DNA of 64,000 nt from Bubalus kerabau (Eukaryota; Chordata; Mammalia; Artiodactyla; Bovidae). The position numbers and the translations under genes are program-made. This document shows, one piece after another, positions 25,175-35,989 of the stretch; the first letter of the stretch is position 1, and every line of letters begins with the position of its first letter. Location of the stretch: positions 28,037,501 to 28,101,500 of the forward strand of contig NC_073634.1 in the NCBI RefSeq assembly GCF_029407905.1, written 5' to 3'. The notes under the pieces are model-generated. The model had not been told where the DNA came from and ran no database searches. It was given only the letters and a program-made list of their open reading frames with translations.

Positions 25175-26575
25175 GTAAGTAATGGAAGTCCTATAAAATA
25201 TTTGCCACGGTATTAATTCTATCCAAAACAAAATATTTACATTTTTGTCATCTTCAGCCAGATTTGAATTTCTTTGTGTATCTTATTTTCTTCCGCTACA
25301 AAGCACAATTTGCTTTCCATTATAATGCCATTGCAGTGATTTTATTTTAGGGAAAAAAAAAAAAAAATGGCTCATGGGGGAATCCCCAGGTTGACTAACA
25401 AAAGGACCAGAGCAAAAATGCCATCAAAGCTTCAGGGAAAGTATTAGAAACCTAACCTATGAAAATATTTTTTGAAACAAATGTGTTTCAGAAAGCCAGC
25501 AACTTTTGAGACTTCTGTATTGTATAATGTATTTTATTTGGGTAATGTGCATTACCCTTTTGAGGAATGTTTTTATTTTATGGAGGATTTTACATTGTTT
25601 GTTTGGGGAAAGTTAGGGAACGTAATTAGAACCAAACTTTGTAAATATTGGATAAATAATGAATAGTTCTTGATTGTTTCAGATGCCTAGCATTCTATCA
25701 TTATCCTCTGGGTTTAGGAATTATTGTATATTAAAGTGAATGCCAGTTTTCATTTGCTACATTTTAAATGAATTATCCTTTTTTTTTTTTTTTTTGAGGT
25801 CATAAGTTTGACAGTTTACTTGTTCAAGCAGATTTAGTTTATTGAGCACCATGTACATAGTGCTATCCTAGTTTCTTTGGGGATTAAAATGAAATTCACT
25901 ACAAAATTCTATGTACTGATTCAAACCTTTTCACTCTTTTGAGTTCAGTACAGTTATTGTATACATAGTCTTTTCTTTACTGAATTTCAAAACATTAATA
26001 CGTATTTTAATACACAGTAGGCCTCATAGAAAATGAATTGTTTTATTTCTTATTAGTCTTCTTTCTCAAGGTAGATAACATGTAATTTATAAGGTCCATA
26101 ATTTTTATTCAGAGCTATAATGTCCTTTCTGCAGAGTAGTTTCTAATATTTTAGAAAATTATATGTTTTATTTGACTAATCTGTAAAAGAGCAACTCCCC
26201 AAAGGAAACAGTGTTGTGATTCATGTGTCTTAGATTTTCAAAAGCAAGCATACCAGCGTTCCCGTACTTTGCAGTGCTGTCAGATTGCAGGAAAAGTAGC
26301 TAGTATTCACCGAATGCCACAGCTAATTGTTTCTGTTCAGTTTTGCATTGACTTTGGAGTCTTGATCTAAGTTGAAGACTAGTCTGTGGGTCAAATCTCA
26401 CCTGCCACCAGTTTTTGTAAATAAAGTGTTTACAGAACAGCCATGTTCTGTAAATCATATATGTCAATAGAAGTTATGAATCTGTATTGTTGAGTTGGAT
26501 AAGAATCTGAGTTCTTTGAACAATTTCCCAATCAACTCTGAAATATTATTTTAGAACAGATTGTAGATTAAGTTG

Positions 26576-26675
26576 GATTTTGACCATACCACATGGCTTG
26601 TCACACACCAGGGATCGAACATGAGTCCACACCTGCAGTAGTGAAAGCACTGAGTCCTAAGCACAGGACCGAGAG
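26576..26675 (-). repeat. CHR-type SINE fragment (antisense)
   Basis: The segment 'accacatggcttgtcacaca', then 'ccagggatcgaac', then 'gcactgagtcctaagcacag' is the inverse of the tRNA-derived CHR head. It is diverged and lacks a clear tail. Confidence 0.6.
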
Positions 26676-26699
26676 TTATTTTTCACTCTTACTTGTTTG

Positions 26700-27560
26700 A
26701 ACCTGACAGTCTCCTATATGCGAAGCACTCTGTTCAGTACTAGAGGTAGATCAGTTAGGAAGACATGTGGTCTTCTGGAGCCTGCATTCTAGTGTCGGGG
26801 AGACAGAGGCCAAACAGCTAGTCACCCAGTGTGATGAGTACTGTGGTGGAGAAGAAGAGCTTGTGTGAGAGCTTATCCTGGGGACCACACTCAGGTGATG
26901 CTGTCAGGGAAGATTCCTTGTGGAAGGTGAGTTTGAGTGAACTCTAGGCAAAAGAGTAACTGGGTGATGGGGGCTTTCCAGGCCGATGGAATCATGAGAT
27001 GGGAAGGGGCAGAACATAGTTAAGGAGCAGAGAGAAAGGCAGTGTGGCTGATATGAAGACAGTGGTGAGCCATGAGAGGCCAGTATGGTGCGCAGGGGCC
27101 AGGGGTTAGCCCTCTGATGAACACTGGAGTTGGATTTGAAACAAGGACGTGTCATGATCAGATTTGTATGCGCTTTAAGATGACTGGCTGTATTTTGAAA
27201 AATGGTTTGGGGAGTCAGGGGAGTGGCTGTAAGGACACCAATTATGAAGTTCTTGGAGAAGAAAGATGATAACAACTTGACCTAGACCTGTGGCCTGGAC
27301 AGTGCATGCTACTTGGAGGTGATTGACTTGTATGGAGGGGTGGAGGGGAGATGTTGAATCCCAGGTTTCTGGCTAGCTTAATTAGGTGGATTGCTGTGCT
27401 GTTCACCATGATGAGAAGCTGCAGCAGAGAACCAGGTTGGGTCATTTTGAGTTTGCTTTCTTCAAAAAGGTGTTGAGTATGTTGTCAGATATATTGTTCT
27501 TAAACTCAGAAGAAAGTTCTGGGCTAGAGGTCCAAATTTGAGCTTCATTTGCATAGAATA
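26700..27560 (+). repeat. Ancient interspersed repeat, family uncertain
   Basis: The segment opens like an L2-type 3' region (tgcgaagcactctgttcagt, cctgcattctagtgtcgggg). It continues with phrases common to a long old mammalian repeat ('gggaagattccttgtggaag', 'gtgtcatgatcagatttg'). I recognise the style but cannot name the family with certainty. It is non-coding. Confidence 0.4.
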
Positions 27561-28959
27561 TTGTTCTTAAAACTACAGATTTCTTAGAGTAATAAGAAAT
27601 TAGAGCCTTGGACCAAACTTGAGGAAATCTAGAATTTCTATATCAGATAGAGTATGATAGCCGAAAAAAGAATAGCCACGTGAGTGCATTATCACACAGC
27701 CCTAGAGAGGGGTGTCTTTCAAGGAGGGAAAGAGGTTAACAGCGTCAAATGCTAGTGAAAACTAGCCAGGGAAAGTAGCAAGATGGAGGTGGTTGGTGAC
27801 AGTGAAGATTGGCAGCTCTCAAGAAAATTGGCTGAAAAGGCAAGTTCCTGGTGTTGAGGGTTGAGTCTGGATAGAGTAATGGAGTTTTTTGTTTTGTTTT
27901 GTTTTTTTAATAGGAGAGATATGTTTCCATGGTAAATTTGGGTCCAGGAAAGAGAATCAAGTGTACAAAGTTCTCAAGAGGGCAGGAGGGCTGGAGTCTG
28001 GAGCACAAAGGAAGGGAGGAAGGATTTGGGCATTAGCTAAAAGGAAGGGCAGCTTCATATAATGCAGCTTTTAAAACTTTATTAAAATTGTCACATTAGC
28101 ATCAACCATTTGTCCCCTGAGAATTAATCTATAGGTTCTTGGTTTTGAAAAGTGTATGTGTAGTGGTTGACCTGTCTATATTCCACCTTTGCATACTCAT
28201 TTTCATTTTGTGATTATTATAATTAAAGTCAGTGGTTTATTCAGCCACATAACATTCTAGATTCATTTGAACAACTGAAGTTGTGTTTACTCTCTGGCTT
28301 TTTTCAGGCTGCTCAACTGTAAATTTGTATTAGGTCTCTTTTAACACTATATATTTGGCCCTGTGTTAAATGTCAGATATTTTCATATTTAGAGAAAATC
28401 TTCTGAAATTGACATTTCAGCCATTTGACTTCAAGGGGTATCATTTCTGTCGGTGTATAGTAGATTTTTACATACCCTTGGAAATCTTAGTCATTGTTAA
28501 TCGCCATGTTTCCAACTGAAATCTATAGAGGAGAAATACTTTTTGTGTGGCTTAAAATGTGTTTTTAAAACCAATTTGTCTTCAAAATACATTGCTGGCA
28601 CAGATAAGTATAAATAATAGCCCTGTTTATAGAATAGAGCTTTCAGTGCACACAGAGGTTAGTTTCACTTAAGAGTTACAGTATCACTGGCAGAAAGAAA
28701 TCTTAATTTGTCATCAGGTCAAGTTTACATATTAGGCTTTCACTGGTAAATGTAAGTGTGGGAATGAGAAAGAGCAAAAAGGAAACTCATGAGTCTACTC
28801 TCTGCTGAAACTTCAAATGTCTCTCTTAATAGTTGTGAACTCTCTTTACTTCACTGGCCATGGGAATATATATAGTCTACATGTAGTCATTCAGCATTCA
28901 TTACTAACAAATAATTTGCTAATTTATTTTGTTTATTTTCTGCCCAGCATATAGACATG

Positions 28960-29042
28960 AAAGCGCCTCTAGAATGAAAGTTGCTTGATGTCAGCACTTT
29001 TCTTTACTGGACCCTGAATAAATATATGTTAGGTGAATTAAG
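28960..29042 (+). repeat. L2/MIR-like 3' end
   Basis: The string 'ggaccctgaataaatatatg' followed by 'ttaggtgaatta' resembles the 3' terminus of L2 or MIR ('aataaatatttgttgaatga'). Confidence 0.35.
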
Positions 29043-29836
29043 ACTGTACTTGAGGACATAGTGTGTACACCTAGGTGGACAGCGTTCTTGGGCGTGACTG
29101 ATACACAGGGCAGTTAGGCTACCCCAGCTGGGAAAAAGCGAACCGTGTTGGCACAGTAAATACCAAAACAGTCCAGGCTACATGATTCTGAGGAATTATG
29201 GCTTCTGGAAATCTGATAGATATTACCTTTTTCCTCTTAAAAAGAAATGCCTTGGATACGTATATTGGTTTTTCTAATTTCAAGTGCTCTGTAATCATCA
29301 TCATAAAAATTCAAGCATAATAGAAATGATGAGTGGTCACAGTCTCCTGAAATGCGTTTACCTCTCCCAGTAAGCCCAGCTGGTATCCACAGTGTCACTG
29401 TTGACATGCAGCTTTTGTGCAGTTCGCTTGAGAGCCAATGCGTAGGGTCAGCAGCTGTCACTCTAGCAGCAGGAATGGGCAGTGGTTTTCCCTAAACACT
29501 GCACACTGCCTAACTTATTTAATCCAGAAATTATTTTGTCATGATAAGTAATACTTAATAACTTGCATCTTCCAAAATTTCAAACAGTATCCTAAGGAAA
29601 TTATGTCTGGGTGAGGAAGAGATATGACTACTTATTTTGTGAGTGTCACGCTTATGAGATTGGTTTTTACATAGCCTCGGTTTGTAAAGATAAATGGTTT
29701 GGGTTCATTTAAATTTCTTCTTCATCAAACATTCACATGTTTATGTGTGGTTAAGATAAATCAGTAATGAAATGTAGAGCCTTCTACTTTGTTACACAAG
29801 TCATTTTTATCACTTCACTTTATATTTCATTGAAAG

Positions 29837-29961
29837 CAGCAAACCAAATCCCAACCAAATATCCACCAGCAATGGCAAACCTGGTGCTGTGAATGGAGCC
29901 GTGGGAACCACATTCCAGCCACAAAACCCTCTCCTCGGGCGAGCCTGTGAGAGCTGCTACG
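29837..29961 (+). CDS. MTA3: MTA3 exon D: linker and first half of GATA zinc finger
   Basis: A 125-nt exon (completes Tyr 342, then 41 codons, plus 1 nt) encodes about residues 342-384. It starts with SKPNPNQISTSNGKPGAVNG and ends with the first zinc-binding pair, Cys 379 and Cys 382 (ACESCY). The acceptor AG is at 29835-29836 and the donor gtgagt at 29962. The Ser/Asn/Gly-rich linker is disordered and differs from MTA1 in this stretch, which supports MTA3. The zinc finger is split by the intron between its two cysteine pairs. Confidence 0.97.
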
Positions 29962-30547
29962 GTGAGTTTTCTCCAGCAGGGCTTATTCCCCACTCCACCT
30001 CCGACTCCCCCAGGGACTGTGCTGGCAGCTTCTGGTGGGAGGTGTGGGAGTCAGCCCTGCATGGAGAGCAGGATACGGTAGCCTCAGAGTGAATAGATGC
30101 CCATCCTTACCTTCCGCTTGGACGCTCAATTTAGGTGTTAGGTTCCTTTGATGTGCTTCTGTGGTGTCCTGGGTTTGTTGAGTATTCCACAGCAGTGCGG
30201 GCTAAGCTGCATTCAGACCTGTTACTAGCTTTGTGCAAACCATGGTCTTGTGAAATATACCAATATACCTTTTGGTGTTTCTCAGTATATTTTGACAAAT
30301 TAAAGGCTCCACATAACTTTGTAGGAAGGACTTACTGCTAGAAACTGCTATTTATAGTCCTCAGACCAGTTCCCTTAGAGCACTGGCTTGGGAGATGCTG
30401 CTTTATGATACTCTTGGTCTCAGGGCCCCAGTGTATTTATCAGTATTTATCCTTGTTAAAAAAACTACCTGATGCCGGCAGCATTATATTTGCCTTGAAT
30501 GTTAAATTGAGGTGGAGAGATGAACTGTTAAGTGGTCGATACTTTTA

Positions 30548-30669
30548 CTTTTTTTTTTTTGGCTGCACCTCTCTGCATGTGGAATCTTAGTTCCCTGACC
30601 AGGGGTTGAAGCCATGTCCTCTGCAGTGGTGATGCTGAGTCTCAACCACTGGACTGTCATGGAGGTCCC
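30548..30669 (-). repeat. CHR-type SINE (antisense)
   Basis: On the + strand a T run leads into ggctgcacctctctgcatgt, then cttagttccctgaccag, then ccactggactgtcatggagg. This is the inverse of a tRNA-derived CHR SINE with its poly(A) on the left. It is nearly full length. Confidence 0.8.
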
Positions 30670-30741
30670 AGATACATTTTTTATATTTCTTTAAAACCTC
30701 GAACAACAATATAGTCTCTTAAACGGGGTTATGGTGACACA

Positions 30742-30879
30742 ATCATCCATATGTCCTTCCAGTCAGAGCAGCTTGGTGTGGAAGAAGGAAGGACACAATA
30801 TTGACTAAAAATCATCCATATGTCCTTCCGGTCAGAGCAGCCTGGCGTGGAAGAGGGAAGGACACCAGTGTGGACTGAA
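30742..30879 (+). repeat. Two-copy 69-bp tandem duplication
   Basis: Copy 1 is 30742-30810 and copy 2 is 30811-30879. Both start with atcatccatatgtccttcc and run through gtcagagcag to a gactaaaa/gactgaaa end, with about nine to ten substitutions. It is non-coding. Confidence 0.9.
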
Positions 30880-32680
30880 AACATCTACTTGGTGCCCAGT
30901 TTTTGCCTCTCGGCAGCTCCCTAGGGGGAGAGTAGCCACTGCATGAGGCCACAGGGATGAGGGGCGTTTTTGACTCTGCTCCATGCCCCATGCCAGGCTC
31001 CAGCATTAGGAAAGGCTTTTAAAGCCAAATCGTGTAATTGTCTTTCCTACAACCAAGAAAGGTGTGAGCGGGACAGATTGCTGTCTTCATAGAAACAGCA
31101 CATGCCTAACCATTCTTTTGTACCATGAGAGCGCAAAGGGAAACACTTTGTGGAAAATTAGATTCTTTTGGTCAAAATTTTACATGGATTGTGTAGCTCT
31201 TTTGGCATTGGGGGAAATCTTAGATTTTTGAACTTCATTTATATTTAAGTGAAAGTAGAAAGACTCCTAAAGAAATGCTAGTGGCTTAATGTGTCTTATT
31301 TTTGCTTTACAAACCCCCTTTCATCTTATATGTAGTCTCATATCCCTTTAAATAATTATTCCACGATTTTTATATGTGCATGACAAAAAAGCAGTTTTAA
31401 TTTTATAATCTTTGAGGTCCATGTATTAAATTATCTATTATAATTATATTTCAATATAATATATGTACCAAATTTATCTTTATAGAAAGAATTTGGTGTT
31501 TTCTATTTGTCAGTCTTTAATTGAATTTAGTTAATTGTATAAAGAGAAAGGCATTTGTTGACATATTAAAATGACATGTCAAAAAATAAAAAAATAAAAT
31601 GACATGTCATGATTAATTTGGATAAAAATACGTATTTAAATACAAGTGAAATTTTATATTCAGAATCCAAAATAAGTCCATGACTAATATTTAGGATTCT
31701 TAAAATTTGTGTTTAAAAAAACTCAGCTTTATTTGACTATTTGGTTTTAAATTACAAGAGGGAACATTTTTAGGTTACTGTTTGCCAGGAGTCCCCCCAG
31801 AATAACACCTGGTGGGCTTCATAAGAAGTAGTATGCCTGTAGCGATCACTGTATCCTCCCTTTTTGACGTCGTCTTGTGAAGTGTTGGTTGATAACCTGA
31901 TGTGGTGTTTGAACATGTTAACCTGATGAAGGCAACGTTGCAGGTCAGGGGCAGAATATTCAGTGTTTTCTGTCTTAAATTTCACATCCATTGTGGGAAT
32001 ACTTAAATTGTTACATGGCAGTAATTTAAATTTCAGAGCAAAATAACACAGGTCTGTAGTGTTCAGCTCAGGAATAAATCAGCTGAGCTCTCAGGTCGTA
32101 AGCGTGCTGTGATTTCTGCTGCACGTGCTCACTTGATAGGGACTTACAGTCTTGAAACGGATTCCATTTCTAAAGAGAAACAAAGTGAAATAATTATTTT
32201 ATCTATTGATTAAAAGAAAGGAATGAAAAACAGATAACCTATTTCTGTCCAACTTCTACCTTTATCTGTGGGAGTCCCTCTAAGCACCTTAAACCTGGAG
32301 CTAGTTTCTGAACCATAGGTTTGGAAACCAGGATTTAGTTTAATACCTTCCTGATAGCTTACCTCCAGAAATGTACACAATAGAGGATGTTTTTAATGAA
32401 CCAACAAAAATTCCTTCAGCAGCATAACGTGTAATAGAGGGCACTTAATAAGGGTCACAGGCATTTGATATACAGAGAAATAAATGGCTGAATGAATTCT
32501 GACTTGAAAAATACATGCATGTATCAGACGTTCCTGTTTGCTGGGTAAACTGGGAGAAGAAAAATAAGATTGTAAACTAAAGATGGCTTTGGACTATTTT
32601 TCAAATGTTTATCTGTATATATATTGCTGTTACAAGTTATATCACATTCTTATTTTACTTATTTTTTCCTCCATCTTTAG

Positions 32681-32832
32681 CTACACAGTCTCATCAGTGG
32701 TATTCTTGGGGCCCACCTAATATGCAGTGTAGGTTATGTGCAACCTGTTGGCTCTATTGGAAAAAATACGGAGGCCTGAAGATGCCCACCCAGTCGGAAG
32801 AGGAGAAGTTACCTCCTAGCCCAGCTACCGAG
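32681..32832 (+). CDS. MTA3: MTA3 exon E: second half of GATA zinc finger
   Basis: A 152-nt exon encodes about residues 384-434. It opens [16 protein letters not shown], continues with the second zinc-binding pair CRLC (Cys 400 and Cys 403), then [14 protein letters not shown] and a Ser/Glu/Pro tail. The spacing across the junction is C-x2-C-x17-C-x2-C, the GATA-type pattern. In MTA proteins this finger takes part in nucleic-acid or chromatin contacts. Acceptor ccatctttag ends at 32680 and donor gtacac starts at 32833. Residue 405 is Thr (CATCW); I recall Ile in human MTA3 and Ser in MTA1, so the position varies. Confidence 0.97.
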
Positions 32833-33871
32833 GTACACAAGCAGTGGTCTTTTTAGTGTTGAGAAATGTCATGTTTTTCAGCACCTGAATCACTCCTCGC
32901 AAACAGAAGTAGAGTACAGGCAAACTTAAACAAAGCTATTAAAGCTAAGCATGGTACTGAAATGTTTAGGGTAGGTGTGGAGAGAGGGGCAGGGACAAAT
33001 CTAGTTTTTTCAGGTATTCAAAATATTGGTCTTGAGAGATTGATTATTCAGACAGAAGAAGAACAATGTGTGTGGGATGTGTTAGCATGAGAAGAGAGCC
33101 TACAAGTTAAATATTGGTTTTAATGGCTTTTTTGGAAACAGTTTGCAACCTTTAGCATGTTGAAAATATGCTTTATTGCATAAAGTAATAAATACAAACT
33201 GAGCATTCTTCCTGTTCCTGAGCTATCATAGGTAAAACAGGAAAGCATGGACTCAATCTTGGGGTGAACAACAGTTTAAATATGATTTGGTAAAATTCTC
33301 ATAGATGGCAGATAATAGGTATTTACCTATTGAGAACTAGCAAGATTTAAGGACCCTCACTTCAATATTTTGGACTTCCCTGATGGTAATGAATCCGCTG
33401 TAATGCAGGAGACCTGGGTTCACTTCCTGGGTCAGGAAGATCCCCTGGAGAAGGGAATGGCTACCCACTCCAGTATTCTTGCCTGGAGCATTCCATGGCC
33501 AGAGGAGCCTGGTGGGCTAGTCCGTGGGGTCACAAGGAGTTGGACACAACTGAGCGACTAACACACTTCAATATTAAAATAATAATAATGTTACTTCTGG
33601 CGATTTCTGACTGTTGTGAATATGATTTGGGATTGCTAAGGTCAGTTTAGGAGGAAAAAGAGTAGGATCACAGACACCCACTTCCACCCAGGTTCCTTCT
33701 CTAATCCCCACCTCCTACTCCAAAGGACACACTTTAAAACGCTCTCCCCCTGTATTAAGTCATATTCTTCAGTGAAAGACGTAAAACTTGCCCTTTTCTT
33801 TGAGCAGAGTGCAAGGAGTATGTATGTGACACATTCTGGTCTTCACACATCTGTTGGTGTCTGATTTACAG
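32833..33871 (+). other. MTA3: MTA3 intron E-F (1.0 kb)
   Basis: A short intron carrying one Bov-tA SINE (33370-33563). The remainder is unassigned non-coding DNA. The acceptor is ctgatttacag. Confidence 0.85.
33370..33563 (+). repeat. Bov-tA SINE with perfect 12-bp target duplication
   Basis: The head is slightly deleted (cttccctgatggtaatgaa, with the A box shortened). The body is typical (ggctacccactccagtattc, ggagttggacacaactgagc). Identical direct repeats cacttcaatatt lie at 33358-33369 and 33564-33575. Confidence 0.9.
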
Positions 33872-34094
33872 GACCCGCGAGTTAGAAGTCATATGTCTCG
33901 CCAGGCCATGCAGGGGATGCCAGTCCGAAACACTGGGAGCCCGAAGTCTGCAGTGAAGACCCGTCAAGCTTTCTTCCTTCACACTACATATTTCACAAAA
34001 TTTGCTCGGCAGGTCTGCAAAAATACCCTCCGGCTGCGGCAGGCAGCAAGACGGCCGTTTGTTCCTATTAATTATGCTGCCATTAGGGCAGAAT
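33872..34094 (+). CDS. MTA3: MTA3 exon F: RBBP4/7-binding-type region
   Basis: A 223-nt exon (74 codons plus 1 nt) encodes about residues 435-509. It is Ser- and basic-rich (DPRVRSHMSRQAMQGMPVRN), then a conserved block KTRQAFFLHTTYFTKFARQ, then the basic RLRQAARRPF at about 489-498, which resembles the KRAARR-type motif with which MTA proteins bind RBBP4/7. The exon ends GCA GAA T. The donor is gtaaga at 34095 with T rather than G at position -1, a weakened splice site. It therefore has two fates: spliced to exon G (codon 509 TAT, Tyr) or read through to the stop at 34115. Residue 499 is Pro (FVPINY), where I recall Ala in human. Confidence 0.97.
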
Positions 34095-34117
34095 GTAAGA
34101 TGCTTTTAAATTCTTAA
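34095..34117 (+). CDS. MTA3: MTA3 short-isoform C-terminus by intron read-through
   Basis: If the weak donor at 34095 is not used, translation continues as CKMLLNS and stops at TAA 34115-34117. The upstream total then predicts 515 residues. This matches the short human MTA3 isoform as I remember it (same CKMLLNS ending). The product keeps ELM2, SANT, the zinc finger and the RLRQAARRPF region but lacks the last 85 residues of the long form. The short 3' UTR and poly(A) signal just downstream support real use. Confidence 0.85.
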
Positions 34118-34180
34118 CCTTATATGTTGTGCTTCTGACCATCTTCTCTCTTCCCTCTCTCTGTTTTTATTTTTGTTTGC

Positions 34181-34186
34181 AATAAA
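34181..34186 (+). promoter_or_regulatory. MTA3: Poly(A) signal AATAAA for short MTA3 isoform
   Basis: A canonical AATAAA lies 64 nt after the short-isoform stop. A GU-rich then U-rich stretch (gttcttgtgtgcagcctttt and the following T run, about 34192-34227) gives the expected downstream element. Cleavage is predicted near 34200. Confidence 0.75.
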
Positions 34187-34458
34187 CATAAGTTCTTGTG
34201 TGCAGCCTTTTATTTGTTTTTTTTTTTAACATTGTTTTGTCTGCTGCCATTTGTATCACGCCAACCTGAAAAGGAAACATTGAAACTTCTGCAGTCTTTG
34301 TGAGAAAGTAGTGCTCAGCAAAAGATAGGCGGGAGGCGATCCCACCCAGTGGGATTTTGTGATGGAGCTGCGGAAAAGCCCTTAGTGGGGAAGCACCTTT
34401 ACCCCTAACCTAGAATAAAGCTTGCCAATTTGCACTAATGAGAAATTGTATGTCTTTA

Positions 34459-34737
34459 TAAACTTCTCAGTTTCCCAAAAACCCTTTACAGTTATATAAT
34501 ATTCTGGAAATTCAGTGTTTCATAACAAATTAGAAGATTTAACAAGCTATAAATGAATTTTAAAGTCTTTTGGGTGAATTTTCTGAAAAACATTTAATTT
34601 TTACAAGCTAGTGTCTGAATTTGTGGTTGAGCATTCTATTTGTCCAGTTTGGCTTCCATTTCATAATTATATACCATATGTATTAGTATATAACACATCA
34701 TTTGATTACTCACATTTTCAACACATTCAGTCTTGCT
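34459..34737 (+). repeat. 279-bp direct duplication, copy 1
   Basis: This ungapped block pairs with 35711-35989 at a constant offset of 1252 bp. I count 7 mismatches over 279 bp (about 97.5% identity). It starts taaacttctcagtttccca and ends cattcagtcttgct. A further shared string ttgccaatttg lies just upstream (34422-34432 and 35700-35710), with a 26-bp gap present only beside copy 1. It is non-coding and not a known repeat family. Confidence 0.95.
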
Positions 34738-35710
34738 TATGTTTGTTGTTGTTAGAACAAATGTCATATGTTCCAGTGAATTGCAGGTTGTTCTCATATT
34801 ACCATGTACCCCTAAACGTGTCCATAATTTGTCTGTGAGCTCTGATTCTAGCCTTGTTACTTTTAGTTACATTCCTGGTTAGCATGTTAGAGCCATGCAA
34901 GTTTTTTCCCCTATGGGATAAGAAAACTTGCTGTGTGGCTTAATAGATGGGAAATCTTAAATTCTGTAGATATTTTATCGTGAAAAATTTATTATTATGA
35001 GGCATTCCGTTTTGATTTAAAGAAGGTATCTGTAAAAGGAGTGATGATTGAAAAGTGGTTTTTGTTCCTGAAGATAATTTTTAGCAGAATAGTTGAAAGG
35101 CTTTAAAACATACAGGTAAAAGCTTTAAAAGAACAAGAGTGCTTTGTAAAGGGAGTAGAAATTGGAAGTAGTCTCTGCATCCCATGGAGGGCAAACCTAG
35201 CTACATGAGACTCGTGTATTTGAGAATGTAGGCATATATACTGATGTTTCGTGCTATTTTTGTGCTAGTTTTCTGAGTTCATGCATTTACATTATCATTT
35301 TCTTACCATTTTAAGAAACTAGAAAATATTTACATCTACCTAAACTGCTTAGCTGATTTAAAAGACATACTTTTATAAATAATTTCTTAAATATAAGGAA
35401 TAAAAAATGTTACAAGAAAGAAAATGAATGAAATTCTCCCATTAAAATTGGCCAGGCTCCAGGATCATCTTTGTTTCTATGAATGGAAAAGAAACCATCA
35501 CCAACTTAATTGACTTCTGAGGAAGCTTTTTCTGATTAAGCTTCTGTTAATTTCTGAGTTAATTTGCAAATTGTCTTTATTTTGATGATTCTTCAGTGAA
35601 GTATGTTTTTTTCTGTCACCTCATTTTGATTTGTTGCAGTTGAAAGCCCGTGCCACTAAAAAGGGTCAAGATTAAATCACCTGTATTACATTTCCAATAT
35701 TGCCAATTTG

Positions 35711-35989
35711 TAAACTTCTCAGTTTCCCACAAATCCTTTACAGTTATATAATATTCTGGAAATTCAGTGTTTCATAACAAATTAGAAGATTTAACAAGCT
35801 ATAAATGAATTTTAAAGTCTTTTGGGTGAATTTTCTGAAAAACATTTAATTTTTACAAGCTAGTGTCTGAATTTGTGGTGGAGTATTCTATTTGTCCAGT
35901 TTGGCTACCTTTTCATAATTATATACCATATGTATTAGTATATAACACATCATTTTATTACTCACATTTTCAACACATTCAGTCTTGCT
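35711..35989 (+). repeat. 279-bp direct duplication, copy 2
   Basis: Second copy of the block at 34459-34737, in the same orientation and ungapped. The differences include two near the start (cccacaaatcc against cccaaaaaccc) and several in the last third. The high identity implies a recent duplication, recent gene conversion or an assembly artefact. Confidence 0.95.

Larger units (their letters stand above)
25175..29836 (+). other. MTA3: MTA3 intron C-D (4.7 kb)
   Basis: The intron contains A14 (25353-25366) and a long T run (about 25779-25795). It also holds a CHR-type SINE (26576-26675) and a long diverged region at about 26700-27560 that looks like an ancient mammalian repeat ('gcctgcattctagtgtcggg', 'tccttgtggaaggtgagttt', 'cgtgtcatgatcagatttg'). 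An L2-like 3' end lies at about 28960-29042. Nothing coding is visible. The ORF at 27275-26904 on the minus strand is a by-product of the repeat. Confidence 0.75.
29962..32680 (+). other. MTA3: MTA3 intron D-E (2.7 kb)
   Basis: The intron contains a CHR-type SINE (30548-30669) followed at once by a two-copy 69-bp tandem repeat (30742-30879). The rest is AT-rich and unassigned. A small repeat pair aaaatgacatgtca lies at about 31567 and 31597. Confidence 0.8.
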
